A stretch of 64,000 bases of DNA from Chroococcidiopsis thermalis PCC 7203 (lineage in GTDB: Bacteria > Cyanobacteriota > Cyanobacteriia > Cyanobacteriales > Chroococcidiopsidaceae), in assembly GCF_000317125.1 (NCBI RefSeq), contig NC_019695.1, positions 1-64,000 of the forward strand, written 5' to 3'. The position numbers were made by a program, and so were the translations under genes. The notes beneath the pieces are model-generated. The model did no database searches. It saw nothing but the letters and a program-made list of their open reading frames with translations, and was not told the DNA's origin. Below are positions 1 to 8,527 of the stretch, piece by piece (the stretch's first letter is position 1; each line of letters opens with the position of its first letter).

Positions 1-92
1 TTTGTCGATCGCGATCGCTGCGATCGAATAAGAGTTTGGTAGATTAGTTAACCTATCCCTATTTTGACAGCTAACAGCAGAGGTGGTACAAG

Positions 93-1469
93 GTGGATCT
101 TTCCCCCGATAATCTTTGGACTCAAGTACTGGAGCGATTGCAACTCCAGTTAAGCAGACCTTCTTTTGAATCCTGGATTAAAACTGCCAATGCTGAGCGG
201 CTTGAGGATAATTCCTTGACAATTTGCACTCCCAATGCATTTCATCGGAATTGGTTGCAAAAACGCTACATCAAAACAATTGCCGATACAGTCCAAGATA
301 TTCTCGGCTATCCCGTAGAAATTCACGTTACCGTGGCGCAGGGGGATGAATCCGTGCGTTTTGCCGAGTCAGAAGTTGCTCGCTCGTCTCCGAGTAACGA
401 TACTACCCCAAAAGCTGTTCATAGCAACAATGTGAAGCCGCCAGAACTGAATCAAAAGTATGTATTTTCTCGATTTGTCGTCGGTTCCAACAGTCGGATG
501 GCTCATGCTGCGGCTTTGGCAGTGGCGGAATCCCCAGGGAGAGAATTCAACCCGCTATTTTTATGTGGCGGCGTGGGGTTAGGAAAAACTCATCTGATGC
601 AGGCGATCGGTCACTATCGCTTAGAAATTGACGCAAATTCTAAAATTTTCTACGTTTCTACCGAGCAATTCACGAACGATCTGATTGCTTCGATCCGCAA
701 AGATAGTATGCAGAGTTTTCGAGAGCATTATCGTGCTGCCGATATTTTATTAGTCGATGATATTCAATTTATTGAAGGTAAAGAGTACACGCAAGAAGAA
801 TTTTTTCATACATTTAATACGCTGCATGAAGCGGGAAAACAAGTCGTTCTAGCATCAGACCGTCCGCCAAACCAAATTCCCAAGTTGCAGGCTCGCTTGT
901 GTTCTCGATTCTCAATGGGATTGATTGCCGATATTCAGCCGCCAGATTTTGAAACTAGAATGGCAATCTTACAAAAAAAGGCAGAGTATGAAAATATGCG
1001 TCTGCCCAGAAACGTAATTGAGTATATTGCCTCAAATTACACTTCTAATATTAGAGAATTAGAAGGAGCTTTGATTCGTGCTGTCGCTTATATTTCTATT
1101 TCTGGCTTATCTATGACAGTGGAAAACCTTCGACCAGTTTTAAACCCAGGCATAGAAAAAGTAGCTGCTTCAGCTGAATCGGTGATGATGGTCGTCGCCG
1201 ACGTTTATGATGTCTCGATTGAAGATTTGAAAGGCAATTCGCGGCGCAGAGAGATTAGTTGGGCGCGACAAATTGGCATGTATTTAATGCGACAGTATAC
1301 AGATTTGAGTTTACCGAGAATTGGCGAAGAATTTGGCGGAAAAGACCATACCACCGTACTGTATAGTTGTGAGAAAATTTCTCAGCTCAAGGATAGCGAT
1401 CCCAGTTTAGAACAAAAGTTAAGACAATTAGCGGATCGCATTAGCATTACGAGTCGTTCGCGGAACTAG
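93..1469 (+). CDS. dnaA: Chromosomal replication initiator DnaA
   Basis: This is the ATP-dependent initiator that binds DnaA boxes and opens the replication origin. The 458-residue length is normal for cyanobacterial DnaA. Residues 1-80 form the helicase-interaction domain and about 85-120 a variable linker. The AAA+ core carries a Walker A motif at about 159-167 (GGVGLGKTH) and a Walker B motif at about 219-223 (LLVDD). The C-terminal DNA-binding helix-turn-helix contains the DHTTV signature. The start is a GTG at 93, preceded by a purine-rich AGAGGT stretch. The 92 bases upstream show no clear cluster of TTATCCACA boxes, so an origin cannot be placed here. The gene stands alone; the next gene starts about 200 bases downstream. 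Confidence 0.98.
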   Translation: MDLSPDNLWTQVLERLQLQLSRPSFESWIKTANAERLEDNSLTICTPNAFHRNWLQKRYIKTIADTVQDILGYPVEIHVTVAQGDESVRFAESEVARSSPSNDTTPKAVHSNNVKPPELNQKYVFSRFVVGSNSRMAHAAALAVAESPGREFNPLFLCGGVGLGKTHLMQAIGHYRLEIDANSKIFYVSTEQFTNDLIASIRKDSMQSFREHYRAADILLVDDIQFIEGKEYTQEEFFHTFNTLHEAGKQVVLASDRPPNQIPKLQARLCSRFSMGLIADIQPPDFETRMAILQKKAEYENMRLPRNVIEYIASNYTSNIRELEGALIRAVAYISISGLSMTVENLRPVLNPGIEKVAASAESVMMVVADVYDVSIEDLKGNSRRREISWARQIGMYLMRQYTDLSLPRIGEEFGGKDHTTVLYSCEKISQLKDSDPSLEQKLRQLADRISITSRSRN

Positions 1470-1559
1470 CTGGTGCGTGGTAATGGGTAATGGGTAGTTG
1501 TTGGTTGACAGTTCTTGCTCCCTCAGCAACCTTGTGCTTCCTCAGCTCTCTTCTCCCCT

Positions 1560-1587
1560 GCTCGATCGCTCGATCGCTCGATCGCTC
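1560..1587. repeat. Tandem octamer GCTCGATC, three copies
   Basis: Three head-to-tail copies of GCTCGATC plus a partial fourth lie in the dnaA downstream spacer. The unit is related to HIP1-type CGATCG sequences. No function is evident. Confidence 0.7.
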
Positions 1588-1667
1588 CCTAACAAAAGGT
1601 ACAAGCATTAGAGCGAGCCAGCAAGTTATAATCTTTGCGGATGGCAATTGTGTAGAAATTTGTAGCT

Positions 1668-1994
1668 ATGAGTAATCCTCTGGTTCATGCCTTCTTTGTC
1701 GGTAGGGCAGCAGCTGAAATTGTCAGCGAAAAGTTAGAAAATGCATTGACCGATGCTCTGAGCGAATTAGGTAAATTTGATGCTGAAGCACGAGAGCAAC
1801 TGCGGCAATTTACCGAACAGGTGACGGAGCGAGCAGAGCGGGAAATGGAAGTATCGACTGTAGGTAGAAGTACTACGGAGATAGTGCCTCAAAGCTCGCA
1901 ACCCGCCGACTTGCAGGCAACAATCGACGATATGCGGGCTGAAATTGCCTTACTGCGGGCTGAATTACAACGCTATCGCAGTAACTCCCTCTAA
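1668..1994 (+). CDS. Small conserved cyanobacterial protein (possibly DUF6825-like)
   Basis: This 108-residue protein has no catalytic motif I can name. The N-terminal third (MSNPLVHAFFVGRAAAEIV) is moderately hydrophobic. The rest is helical and highly charged, with Glu/Arg heptad-like patterns at about 40-70 and 85-105 that suggest coiled coil. The sequence reminds me of a short cyanobacterial/plastid family annotated as DUF6825, but I cannot confirm this. It lies 88 bases before the most likely start of the ABC1-type kinase, on the same strand, so co-transcription is plausible. Its function is unknown. Confidence 0.75.
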   Translation: MSNPLVHAFFVGRAAAEIVSEKLENALTDALSELGKFDAEAREQLRQFTEQVTERAEREMEVSTVGRSTTEIVPQSSQPADLQATIDDMRAEIALLRAELQRYRSNSL

Positions 1995-2082
1995 TAGCAT
2001 CTCTTACCCCTTACCCCTTACTGCTCGCTCAGTGTCTGTTTTTTCTGCCGACTCCGCCCAAATTACAAGTTACGCCGATCGC

Positions 2083-3771
2083 ATGGAGAAGACTTACACG
2101 AATAAGTCCTATCGTTGGAACCGCGAAAATTACTCGCGCCAACGACGGTTCGTAGACATTTGGATGTTTGTCCTGACGCTACTGTTTGGATTGTGGCTAG
2201 ATGGAAAAGCTTGGAGCTATCCAGGCGGCGTAACTGAAGCTAGAAAGATTGCTAGGCGCAAAAAACAGGCAATCTGGATTCGCAATACTTTATTGGATCT
2301 GGGTCCGACCTTTATCAAAGTCGGACAGCTATTCTCTACCCGCGCCGACCTATTTCCCGGCGAATATGTCGAGGAACTTGCAAAGCTCCAGGATCGCGTT
2401 CCCGCCTTTGGCTACGAGCAAGTAGAAACAACGGTAGAACGAGAATTAGGCAAAAAGATTCCCGAATTGTTTCATAGTTTTGAGCCTATACCTCTAGCAG
2501 CGGCGAGTTTAGGTCAAGTCCATAAAGCTAAATTGCGATCGGGTGAGGAGGTTGTTGTCAAAATACAACGCCCTGGATTAAAAAAACTGTTTGAAATTGA
2601 CCTAGCGATTCTCAAAGGTATTACGCGCTACTTTCAAAATCATCCCGACTGGGGGCGCGGTCGCGATTGGCTGGGAATATATGAAGAGTGTTGTCGCATT
2701 CTTTGGGAAGAAATCGATTATTTAAATGAAGGTCGCAATGCCGATACGTTTCGCCGCAATTTTCGCGAATACGATTGGGTTAAAGTCCCTCGAATTTACT
2801 GGCGTTACACTTCCCCACAGGTTTTAACTCTAGAATACGCACCAGGAATCAAGATCAGCCACTATGAAGCGATAGAAGCCGCTGGCTTAGACCGGAAGTT
2901 AATAGCTAGACAAGGAGCAGAAGCCTATTTACATCAGTTACTACACAATGGCTTCTTCCACGCCGACCCGCACCCAGGTAATATCGCTGTCAGTCCCGAA
3001 GGGTCGCTGATTTTTTATGATTTTGGCATGATGGGGCGAATTAAGGCAAATGTGCGCGAACAGTTAATGGAAACTCTGTTTGGCATTGCACAGAAAGATG
3101 GCGGTCGCGTGGTTGCATCTTTAGTAGAACTGGGCGCTTTAGCACCTACAGATGATATGGGTCCAGTCCGGCGATCGGTGCAGTTTATGCTAGACAATTT
3201 CATGGATAAGCCGTTTGAAAATCAATCGGTGAGTGCGATTAGCGACGATCTTTATGAAATTGCCTACGGTCAGCCATTTCGCTTTCCGGCTACTTTTACG
3301 TTCGTCATGCGGGCTTTTTCTACTCTCGAAGGGGTCGGCAAGGGCTTAGACCCTGAGTTCAACTTTATGGAAGTTGCTAAACCTTTTGCATTCCAGCTTA
3401 TGACTGATGGTAATGGTTCTGTTGATGGCAATAGCTTCTTGAACGAATTAAGTCGTCAAGCTGCCCAAGTGGGTAGTACCGCTTTCGGCTTACCAAGACG
3501 CTTAGAAGACACCCTCGAAAAACTGGAACGAGGAGATTTGCGCGTGCGGGTACGGTCAATTGAAACAGAACGCTTGTTGCGGCGACAAAGTAGCGTCCAA
3601 GTCGCCATTACTTACGCTCTAATTGTCAGTTCCTTCACGATTTCGGCAACAATTCTATTGATTAGTCAATTTGCTTGGTTAGCATTGATCCCTGGGGCGA
3701 TCGCTGCCGGAACTGGATTTTCTCTGATTCGCCTGCTGATGCGCCTCGATCGCTACGACAAAATGTTTTAA
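2083..3771 (+). CDS. ABC1/UbiB (AarF) family atypical kinase
   Basis: This is a protein-kinase-like fold enzyme of the UbiB/ABC1K family, whose members support quinone or prenyl-lipid metabolism in bacteria and plastids. Family hallmarks are visible: the KxGQ motif (FIKVGQLFSTRADL), the Ala-rich nucleotide loop (AAASLGQV), the catalytic HADPHPGN segment and the DFG motif (YDFGMMG). Two hydrophobic segments near the C-terminus (TYALIVSSFTISATILLIS and WLALIPGAIAAGTG) suggest membrane anchoring. The frame is open back to 1945, but that overlaps the preceding gene and encodes repeat-like sequence. I chose the ATG at 2083 (562 residues); a GTG at 2032 is an alternative. The substrate is not shown by the sequence. 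Confidence 0.93.
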   Translation: MEKTYTNKSYRWNRENYSRQRRFVDIWMFVLTLLFGLWLDGKAWSYPGGVTEARKIARRKKQAIWIRNTLLDLGPTFIKVGQLFSTRADLFPGEYVEELAKLQDRVPAFGYEQVETTVERELGKKIPELFHSFEPIPLAAASLGQVHKAKLRSGEEVVVKIQRPGLKKLFEIDLAILKGITRYFQNHPDWGRGRDWLGIYEECCRILWEEIDYLNEGRNADTFRRNFREYDWVKVPRIYWRYTSPQVLTLEYAPGIKISHYEAIEAAGLDRKLIARQGAEAYLHQLLHNGFFHADPHPGNIAVSPEGSLIFYDFGMMGRIKANVREQLMETLFGIAQKDGGRVVASLVELGALAPTDDMGPVRRSVQFMLDNFMDKPFENQSVSAISDDLYEIAYGQPFRFPATFTFVMRAFSTLEGVGKGLDPEFNFMEVAKPFAFQLMTDGNGSVDGNSFLNELSRQAAQVGSTAFGLPRRLEDTLEKLERGDLRVRVRSIETERLLRRQSSVQVAITYALIVSSFTISATILLISQFAWLALIPGAIAAGTGFSLIRLLMRLDRYDKMF

Positions 3772-3811
3772 ATCAGTTATCAGTTGTCAATTATCAGCAA
3801 GTAGTGAATGT

Positions 3812-3835
3812 AGGGTGTGTTACACAACGCACCCT
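3812..3835 (+). terminator. Hairpin downstream of the ABC1 kinase
   Basis: The arms AGGGTGTG and CGCACCCT pair over 8 positions (one G-T) around an 8-base loop. ATTTTGTTT follows, giving a modest T-tract. This fits a factor-independent terminator 40 bases after the stop codon. Confidence 0.6.
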
Positions 3836-4360
3836 ATTTTGTTTCGTTCGCAAGTGAGATGGCGATCGCCTGCCATACGGCAAAGATTGAGATATGCAAC
3901 CTGCTATACATTTCGCCGACTCGCCGCAGATTCCTAAAACCTCGATCCCCAGCAAACATAAACGATTTGAATACATGACTGTTGTACGGGCAGGTTTAGA
4001 AAATCGATCGCCACAACTGGAAATTTTCGACCAAAACCTGCCCCGACAATTCCTGCTTTTGACTTCCCAAGCCGCTGCATTTAGGTCTATCTATAAGTAT
4101 AACTACTTATTTTTGTTCGGTCTGAGCATTTTTCTGTGACAGAACTTGTTAAAAGTATCGATAAATTTCCTCACATCTACCGAAATCGAGATTCTGCCTT
4201 TTGATTTAATATGTATACCCAATAAGAAGTAGCGCATCTTGTCAAGCAGTTGTTAAATTTGTTAATACATAGAGAAACAACTGCTGTTATACTCAAGCAA
4301 AGCTTCCACGAAGCCGAGCTAGAAGCAACTCAGTCACTACGTTTGTTTTCAGGAGTTAAT
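3836..4360. other. Long upstream region of nblA, no supported gene
   Basis: This AT-rich stretch separates the ABC1 kinase from nblA. An 81-codon open frame at 3894-4139 lacks recognisable similarity and a convincing ribosome site, so I do not call it. A TATACT hexamer at 4288-4293 could be a -10 element for nblA, but I found no well-spaced -35 partner. I found no perfect GTA-N8-TAC NtcA site. The length suggests room for regulation of nblA. Confidence 0.45.
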
Positions 4361-4555
4361 ATGAGTCACCCAATTGAACTCTCACTCGAACAGCAATTCA
4401 ACATCCGCTCGTTTGAAACTCAAGTGGAGAAGATGGATCGAGAACAGGCACAAGACTTCCTCGTGAAGTTATATCGGCAAATGGTCATGCGCGAAGCCAC
4501 CTACAAGGAATTGCTCAAGCACCATTGGGGCATAGACGGAGGTAATTGGCAATAA
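4361..4555 (+). CDS. nblA: Phycobilisome degradation protein NblA
   Basis: NblA is a small adaptor that binds phycobiliproteins and directs them to Clp proteolysis when nitrogen or sulfur runs short. The 64-residue product carries the family core: the segment LSLEQQFNIRSFETQVEKM near the N-terminus, then REQAQDFLVKLYRQMVMRE, then a short LLKHHWGI tail. I place the start at the ATG at 4361, which has AGGAG six bases upstream. The open frame continues to 4250, but those upstream residues do not resemble the family. The gene is monocistronic, with about 590 bases between it and the previous gene. Its presence shows that the host has phycobilisomes. Confidence 0.95.
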   Translation: MSHPIELSLEQQFNIRSFETQVEKMDREQAQDFLVKLYRQMVMREATYKELLKHHWGIDGGNWQ

Positions 4556-5030
4556 ACGCCTAAGCCATGTCTACAGCAGTAGGCGACCTCCATCTCTTGC
4601 TGAGTTCCAAGCGGGAAAGGAGCTGGGGATGCTGGGGCGTCAACTCAACACAAAAACCAAAAACTAAGAAAATCTCAGACTGTGATTAGAATGTTTAATA
4701 GTTAGCTACACTACTGATGAAAGAAATTGTACAAACAACCAGTAGATGTCAATAGCAGGGTAGATAAGCGCGTGAAAATCAGAGAGTTCTCGCGATTGAG
4801 CAAACAGTGGCAAGGATGATAGCGAACAGAAAGTAAAAGCCACCCAAATCGTAACGAGTCAGTTAAAGAAATTTGATAAATCTGATAAGCGATCGAAAAC
4901 TGCTAAGTTCCAGGTATACCAGTTTTTGATGTGCGAAGGTAATTGAGAATACTTCCACAAGCCAAAATACAAAACATAAAGCTTATGGATCGCTCATAAT
5001 CAAAGAAGAGTATTGCTATCTGAGTAAGTC
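4556..5030. other. Spacer between nblA and the creatininase gene
   Basis: These 475 AT-rich bases contain no frame I can support, no strong hairpin and no RNA gene that I recognise. The stretch probably holds the promoter of the hydrolase gene at 5031. Confidence 0.4.
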
Positions 5031-5777
5031 ATGTTATTGCATCTGAGTACCTGGCTGGAAGTAGAAGCATATCTAGAGCATTCCCAAGGCGTAATTATGC
5101 CGATTGGTTCTACAGAGCAACATGGACCTACAGGACTGATTGGAACGGATGCGATTTGTGCAGAAGCGATCGCTAAAGGAGTAGGAGAGGCGACGCAAGC
5201 ACTGGTTGCACCTACAATCAACATTGGGATGGCACTGCACCACACTGCTTTTCCTGGTTCTATGAGCCTGCGACCCAGCACGATGATTCAGGTGGTGAAA
5301 GAATACGTGACTTGTCTAGCAAAGGCTAGATTTACTAAATTCTTCTTTATCAACGGTCACGGTGGTAACATTGCCACTCTTAAAGCAGCATTTTCCGAAA
5401 CCTACGCTCATTTAGCCGACCTCAACCTACCTCATGCTGATAACGTCAAGTGCTACCTGGGTAACTGGTTTATGTGCGGCTCTGTCTACCAGCTAGCAAA
5501 AGAATTATACGGTGACAAAGAAGGTTCTCACGCTACGCCAAGCGAAGTTGCACTCACCCAGTACGTTTATCCAGAAGCAATCAAACAAGCGCCTCTATCG
5601 CCAGAAGTGGGGAGAGGATATAAAATTTACGGTGCAGAAGATTTCCGCCGTCGTTATCCTGATGGCAGAATGGGTTCCGATCCCGCCTTAGCAACCCCCG
5701 AACACGGGAAGCAGTTCTATGAGTTGGCGGTGAAGGAGTTGAGTCATACTTATCTAGAATTTGTGAATGGAGAGTAG
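5031..5777 (+). CDS. Creatininase family amidohydrolase
   Basis: This 248-residue enzyme belongs to the creatininase superfamily of metal-dependent amidohydrolases. Metal-binding motifs are present: STEQHGP near residues 27-33, a GTDA segment shortly after, HHTAFPG near 72-78, and the NGHGGN signature near 108-113. Members hydrolyse cyclic amides such as creatinine, or act in pigment and cofactor pathways such as the MftE and riboflavin/F420 routes. The true substrate in cyanobacteria is not known to me, and creatinine is not implied. The gene stands alone and is convergent with the aldolase gene downstream. Confidence 0.88.
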   Translation: MLLHLSTWLEVEAYLEHSQGVIMPIGSTEQHGPTGLIGTDAICAEAIAKGVGEATQALVAPTINIGMALHHTAFPGSMSLRPSTMIQVVKEYVTCLAKARFTKFFFINGHGGNIATLKAAFSETYAHLADLNLPHADNVKCYLGNWFMCGSVYQLAKELYGDKEGSHATPSEVALTQYVYPEAIKQAPLSPEVGRGYKIYGAEDFRRRYPDGRMGSDPALATPEHGKQFYELAVKELSHTYLEFVNGE

Positions 5778-5784
5778 ACAATAC

Positions 5785-5812
5785 TTGGTAATTGGTAATT
5801 GGTAATCGGTAG
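5785..5812. repeat. STRR heptamer repeat (TTGGTAA)
   Basis: Three perfect TTGGTAA units are followed by a degenerate TCGGTAG copy. This is one of several heptanucleotide tracts in the spacers of this window. Confidence 0.8.
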
Positions 5813-5858
5813 TTAGTCCGTTAACTATCCCTTGTTTCCTTGTCCTCGACTCCCGCAC

Positions 5859-5917
5859 GGGCGGGTTTAGTTGCAGATCTTCTGGTTGTTCGCAGGAATT
5901 TTCCCTGAAACCCGCCC
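5859..5917. repeat. Inverted repeat between convergent genes
   Basis: The perfect 10-base arms GGGCGGGTTT (5859-5868) and AAACCCGCCC (5908-5917) flank a 39-base interior and end next to the aldolase stop codon. A related element sits at about 63269-63291. It may act as a bidirectional terminator, but the large loop also fits an interspersed palindromic repeat. Confidence 0.6.
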
Positions 5918-6562
5918 CTACGACTCCCGCTCAAACACATCCAACATCAAAGTTTTAGCCAATTGCGCGATCGCCTCCCAATTTTCTGCTTCAATAAAAC
6001 TTTTGGGAAATAACTGACCGGATAAGCCTACCGCGATCGCACCCGCTGCAATAAATTCTTTAGCATTTTCTAACGAGACTCCACCTGTAGGAATTAAAGG
6101 AATATTTCCCAACGGTGCTTGTAGGCTCTTAATATAGCTAACGCCTCCTAGTGCTTGCACGGGAAACACTTTAACGCAACTCGCTCCCACCATCCACGCC
6201 GTGACAATTTCTGTGGGAGAGAGCGCCCCTGGTACGATCGGTATACCCCGAGCTACAGCAGCTTGAATTAAGACAGAATCGACATGGGGAGTGAAGAGAA
6301 ATTGCGCTCCAGAGGCGATCGCCTGTTGTAGTTGTTCTAAAGTTAGAATCGTTCCCGTACCAATTGTACAAGCAGGTAACTCGCGACGCAGTTGCGAAAT
6401 CAACTCGGCGGGGCGATCGCTATTCCAAGTAACTTCGATTAACTGCATTCCTCCTGCTGCTACCGCTTTTGCCATTTGACAACCTAGCTCAATTTTATTG
6501 GCACGGATCACAGCGATCGCTCTATTTTGCTGCAATAACTTCAACCATGAATCGTTAAACAT
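5918..6562 (-). CDS. eda: KDPG/KHG aldolase
   Basis: This 214-residue class I aldolase cleaves 2-keto-3-deoxy-6-phosphogluconate (or 4-hydroxy-2-oxoglutarate) to pyruvate and glyceraldehyde-3-phosphate (or glyoxylate). It is the last step of the Entner-Doudoroff route and acts in the cytoplasm. The active-site Glu43 lies in IEVTWNS and the Schiff-base Lys131 in CVKVFP. Phosphate-binding glycines appear in TPHVDS, VPGALSPTE and IPTGGVS. The length matches the family. No edd dehydratase gene is nearby, so pathway use cannot be read from context. It is transcribed opposite to the creatininase gene. Confidence 0.93.
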   Translation of the reverse strand: MFNDSWLKLLQQNRAIAVIRANKIELGCQMAKAVAAGGMQLIEVTWNSDRPAELISQLRRELPACTIGTGTILTLEQLQQAIASGAQFLFTPHVDSVLIQAAVARGIPIVPGALSPTEIVTAWMVGASCVKVFPVQALGGVSYIKSLQAPLGNIPLIPTGGVSLENAKEFIAAGAIAVGLSGQLFPKSFIEAENWEAIAQLAKTLMLDVFERES

Positions 6563-6708
6563 TGTCTTACCGAGCAGCTCAGAAAATCGATCGTTACCTA
6601 TCTAAAATATACGTCCAGCAACAGTTCAGATGTCAGTCGCCAGCTGGATGAACCTAAAATCAGGCGCTTTTAATCTATATCATCTTTTTACTATTCTGAA
6701 GTATAAGT

Positions 6709-6911
6709 ATGCCACTGCACACGCTTGTAGACTTCGATTCTAATTATAAAGAAGCTTTTGTCAGAGAAGAATCAGAGAAGTCAAAGTTAAAAAAGTAATA
6801 GAACAAGATATTGTAGAAGCAACAGAAACAGTGCGCCATCAAGAACTAGATGTGACAGTTAAAGGTCAGTTAGACGTAAATGTAGTTAATCGGATGCGCG
6901 ATCGCGATTAA
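6709..6911 (+). pseudogene. Decayed PRC-barrel/DUF2382 gene remnant
   Basis: The ATG at 6709 begins MPLHTLVDFDSNYKEAF, which mirrors the start of the intact gene at 7298 (MALHKISDFDPDYRSSF). It then jumps directly to the family's C-terminal segment (VREE...). Translation stops at 6796-6798. The other frame continues IREVKVKKVIEQDIVEATE, then RHQELDV and RMRDRD, ending with TAA at 6909-6911, and closely matches the C-terminus of the 7298 product. The frameshift is explained by an 11-base duplication, TCAGAGAAGAA followed by TCAGAGAAG, near 6761-6780. So the middle of the gene was deleted and the frame then broken. It looks like a relic of a third paralogue. Confidence 0.8.
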
Positions 6912-7297
6912 TCTGCTCTTACCCTTATTAGTTGCCAATTTATTATCAGGTGGGCGTTGCCCACCCTACTGAATCAAGATATATATAAGTAATGCCGAAC
7001 AATCTATCCATAGAAGTATGGTCTTTAAACAATCTCCTCCAATAGTAAGAGGAAATGTTATGAGTATGGCTTTACTGTGAGTAGCAGAAAAAACGTACAA
7101 ATCGCCTCCAGTGGCAAATTTGTCGTTCTTTCTTTTCTAGAAAAAACTTAAAGGAAACGAAACAACACTTATCTAATTGCGGACTGCCCGTAGAAATAAC
7201 TCATTCCCAGGATGAAATTGAATATTTCATTTGGGAGATGATGAGGTGAAAAATTGTTTTCTAGGATAGGAGAAATTGAAGCGGGAGAAAACAAATT
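6912..7297. other. Spacer upstream of the PRC-barrel gene, with GC hairpin
   Basis: GGTGGGC-GTT-GCCCACC at 6949-6965 is a perfect 7-base stem belonging to the same 'gtgggcaatgcccacc' family as 40271-40295. The remainder is AT-rich, has no supported gene, and presumably holds the promoter of the gene at 7298. Confidence 0.5.
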
Positions 7298-8278
7298 ATG
7301 GCTTTGCATAAAATCTCAGATTTCGATCCCGATTATCGCAGCAGCTTTGACGATCGCGATATGAAGGGTTACTCTGTGTATTCAGAAAATGATGAAAAGA
7401 TTGGCTCAGTTAGTGACATTTTAGTAGATGAAGAAGGGCGCTTCCGCTATTTTATAGTAGATCTAGGTTTTTGGATTTTTGGCAAAAAAGTTTTGTTGCC
7501 AATGGGTCGCGCCAGAATTGATTACAATGCAGACCGCATATATGTAACTGGTTTGACTCGCGAACAAGCAGAAAATTTACCAGAGTATAACGAACACGAT
7601 TCAGTCGATTACGACTACGAAGAGAGAGTCAGAGGAGTTTATCGTACCCCAAATTATGGTACAGCAAGTACGATAGGTACGATGGGTACGATGGGTTCAA
7701 CCGCAGCTGCTCCAGTCGAGCGTGAGGCTACACTTGATGCAACTGCACCACTTGATGCAACTGCACCCCTAGATCCATCTCGTTCTAATGCAGGCTACAC
7801 AGCAGCAGCAGCTAGCTACAATCGCGACACGTACAAGTATGACGACCACGATTCAGACTTGTACAATCTTAACGAGCAAAACCACCAGAGTCTCAAACTC
7901 TACGAAGAAAGATTGATTGCCAACAAGCGTCGCGTCAAGACTGGGGAAGTTACAATTGGCAAGCATGTAGAGATTGAAACAGAGAGAGTTGCAGTACCCG
8001 TAGAAAAAGAGCGAGTTGTCATCGAGCGCGTGACACCGACGGATGCTGGTAGACCTGTAGCACCTGGCGAAGTAGACTTCCGTGAGGGAGAAGTAGCACG
8101 GATGGAAGTTTATGAAGAAACGCCTGAAATTCGTAAAGAAGCGTTCGTGCGTGAAGAAGTTAAAGTGAAAAAGGTCGTAGATCATCAAACTGTTAATGCC
8201 GAAGAAACCATCCGCCGCGAAGAGTTGGATGTAAATACTGGCAACTTACCAGTTGATGAAAACCGCGATCGCATCTAA
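7298..8278 (+). CDS. PRC-barrel and DUF2382 (YsnF/AvaK-type) stress-related protein
   Basis: The 326-residue product begins with a PRC-barrel domain (about 15-95; KGYSVYSENDEKIGSVSDIL). A low-complexity linker follows, with GTMGTM and two TLDATAPLDATAP-like units at about 120-175. A DUF2382 domain covers about 190-315; its repeated VEIETERV, VERVTP and FVREEVKVKKVV strands are typical. The family is often linked to general stress or desiccation responses, but no biochemical activity is established. The start has a GGAG-containing site just upstream. A strong terminator hairpin follows the gene. Its neighbours are a decayed paralogue before it and a divergent paralogue after it. Confidence 0.88.
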   Translation: MALHKISDFDPDYRSSFDDRDMKGYSVYSENDEKIGSVSDILVDEEGRFRYFIVDLGFWIFGKKVLLPMGRARIDYNADRIYVTGLTREQAENLPEYNEHDSVDYDYEERVRGVYRTPNYGTASTIGTMGTMGSTAAAPVEREATLDATAPLDATAPLDPSRSNAGYTAAAASYNRDTYKYDDHDSDLYNLNEQNHQSLKLYEERLIANKRRVKTGEVTIGKHVEIETERVAVPVEKERVVIERVTPTDAGRPVAPGEVDFREGEVARMEVYEETPEIRKEAFVREEVKVKKVVDHQTVNAEETIRREELDVNTGNLPVDENRDRI

Positions 8279-8315
8279 GACATACTGGAAGTAGGGATCG
8301 CTACTTCTTAAAAGT

Positions 8316-8354
8316 AAGTACAGACAGAGCGCAAATCATGCACTGTCTGTACTT
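8316..8354 (+). terminator. Strong terminator hairpin after the PRC-barrel gene
   Basis: AAGTACAGACAG pairs perfectly (12 bp) with CTGTCTGTACTT around a 15-base loop and runs into TTTTC. It lies 38 bases after the stop at 8278, a textbook position for an intrinsic terminator. Confidence 0.85.
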
Positions 8355-8527
8355 TTTCACAACGTCTTTTTTGAATTTTATCTTTCTGGCGATCGCATTA
8401 AAAAGCTCTTTCCTACCACATTAAGAACATACCTTTCATTTATAACCAGAGTTAATACATTTTTATAGAAATAATTATATTTTCAATACGAATATTTTTT
8501 AATAAGTTTTGAAATAGGTGTTCTAAA

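Noticed and set aside
1-92. Replication origin upstream of dnaA
   Set aside because: No cluster of recognisable DnaA boxes is visible in the 92 bases available; the origin may lie outside the window.
1945-2082. Longer N-terminus for the ABC1 kinase
   Set aside because: It would overlap the preceding gene, and the extra residues come from TTACCCC-type repeat sequence rather than conserved protein.
3894-4139. 81-codon open frame before nblA
   Set aside because: No recognisable similarity, weak ribosome site, composition close to the surrounding spacer.
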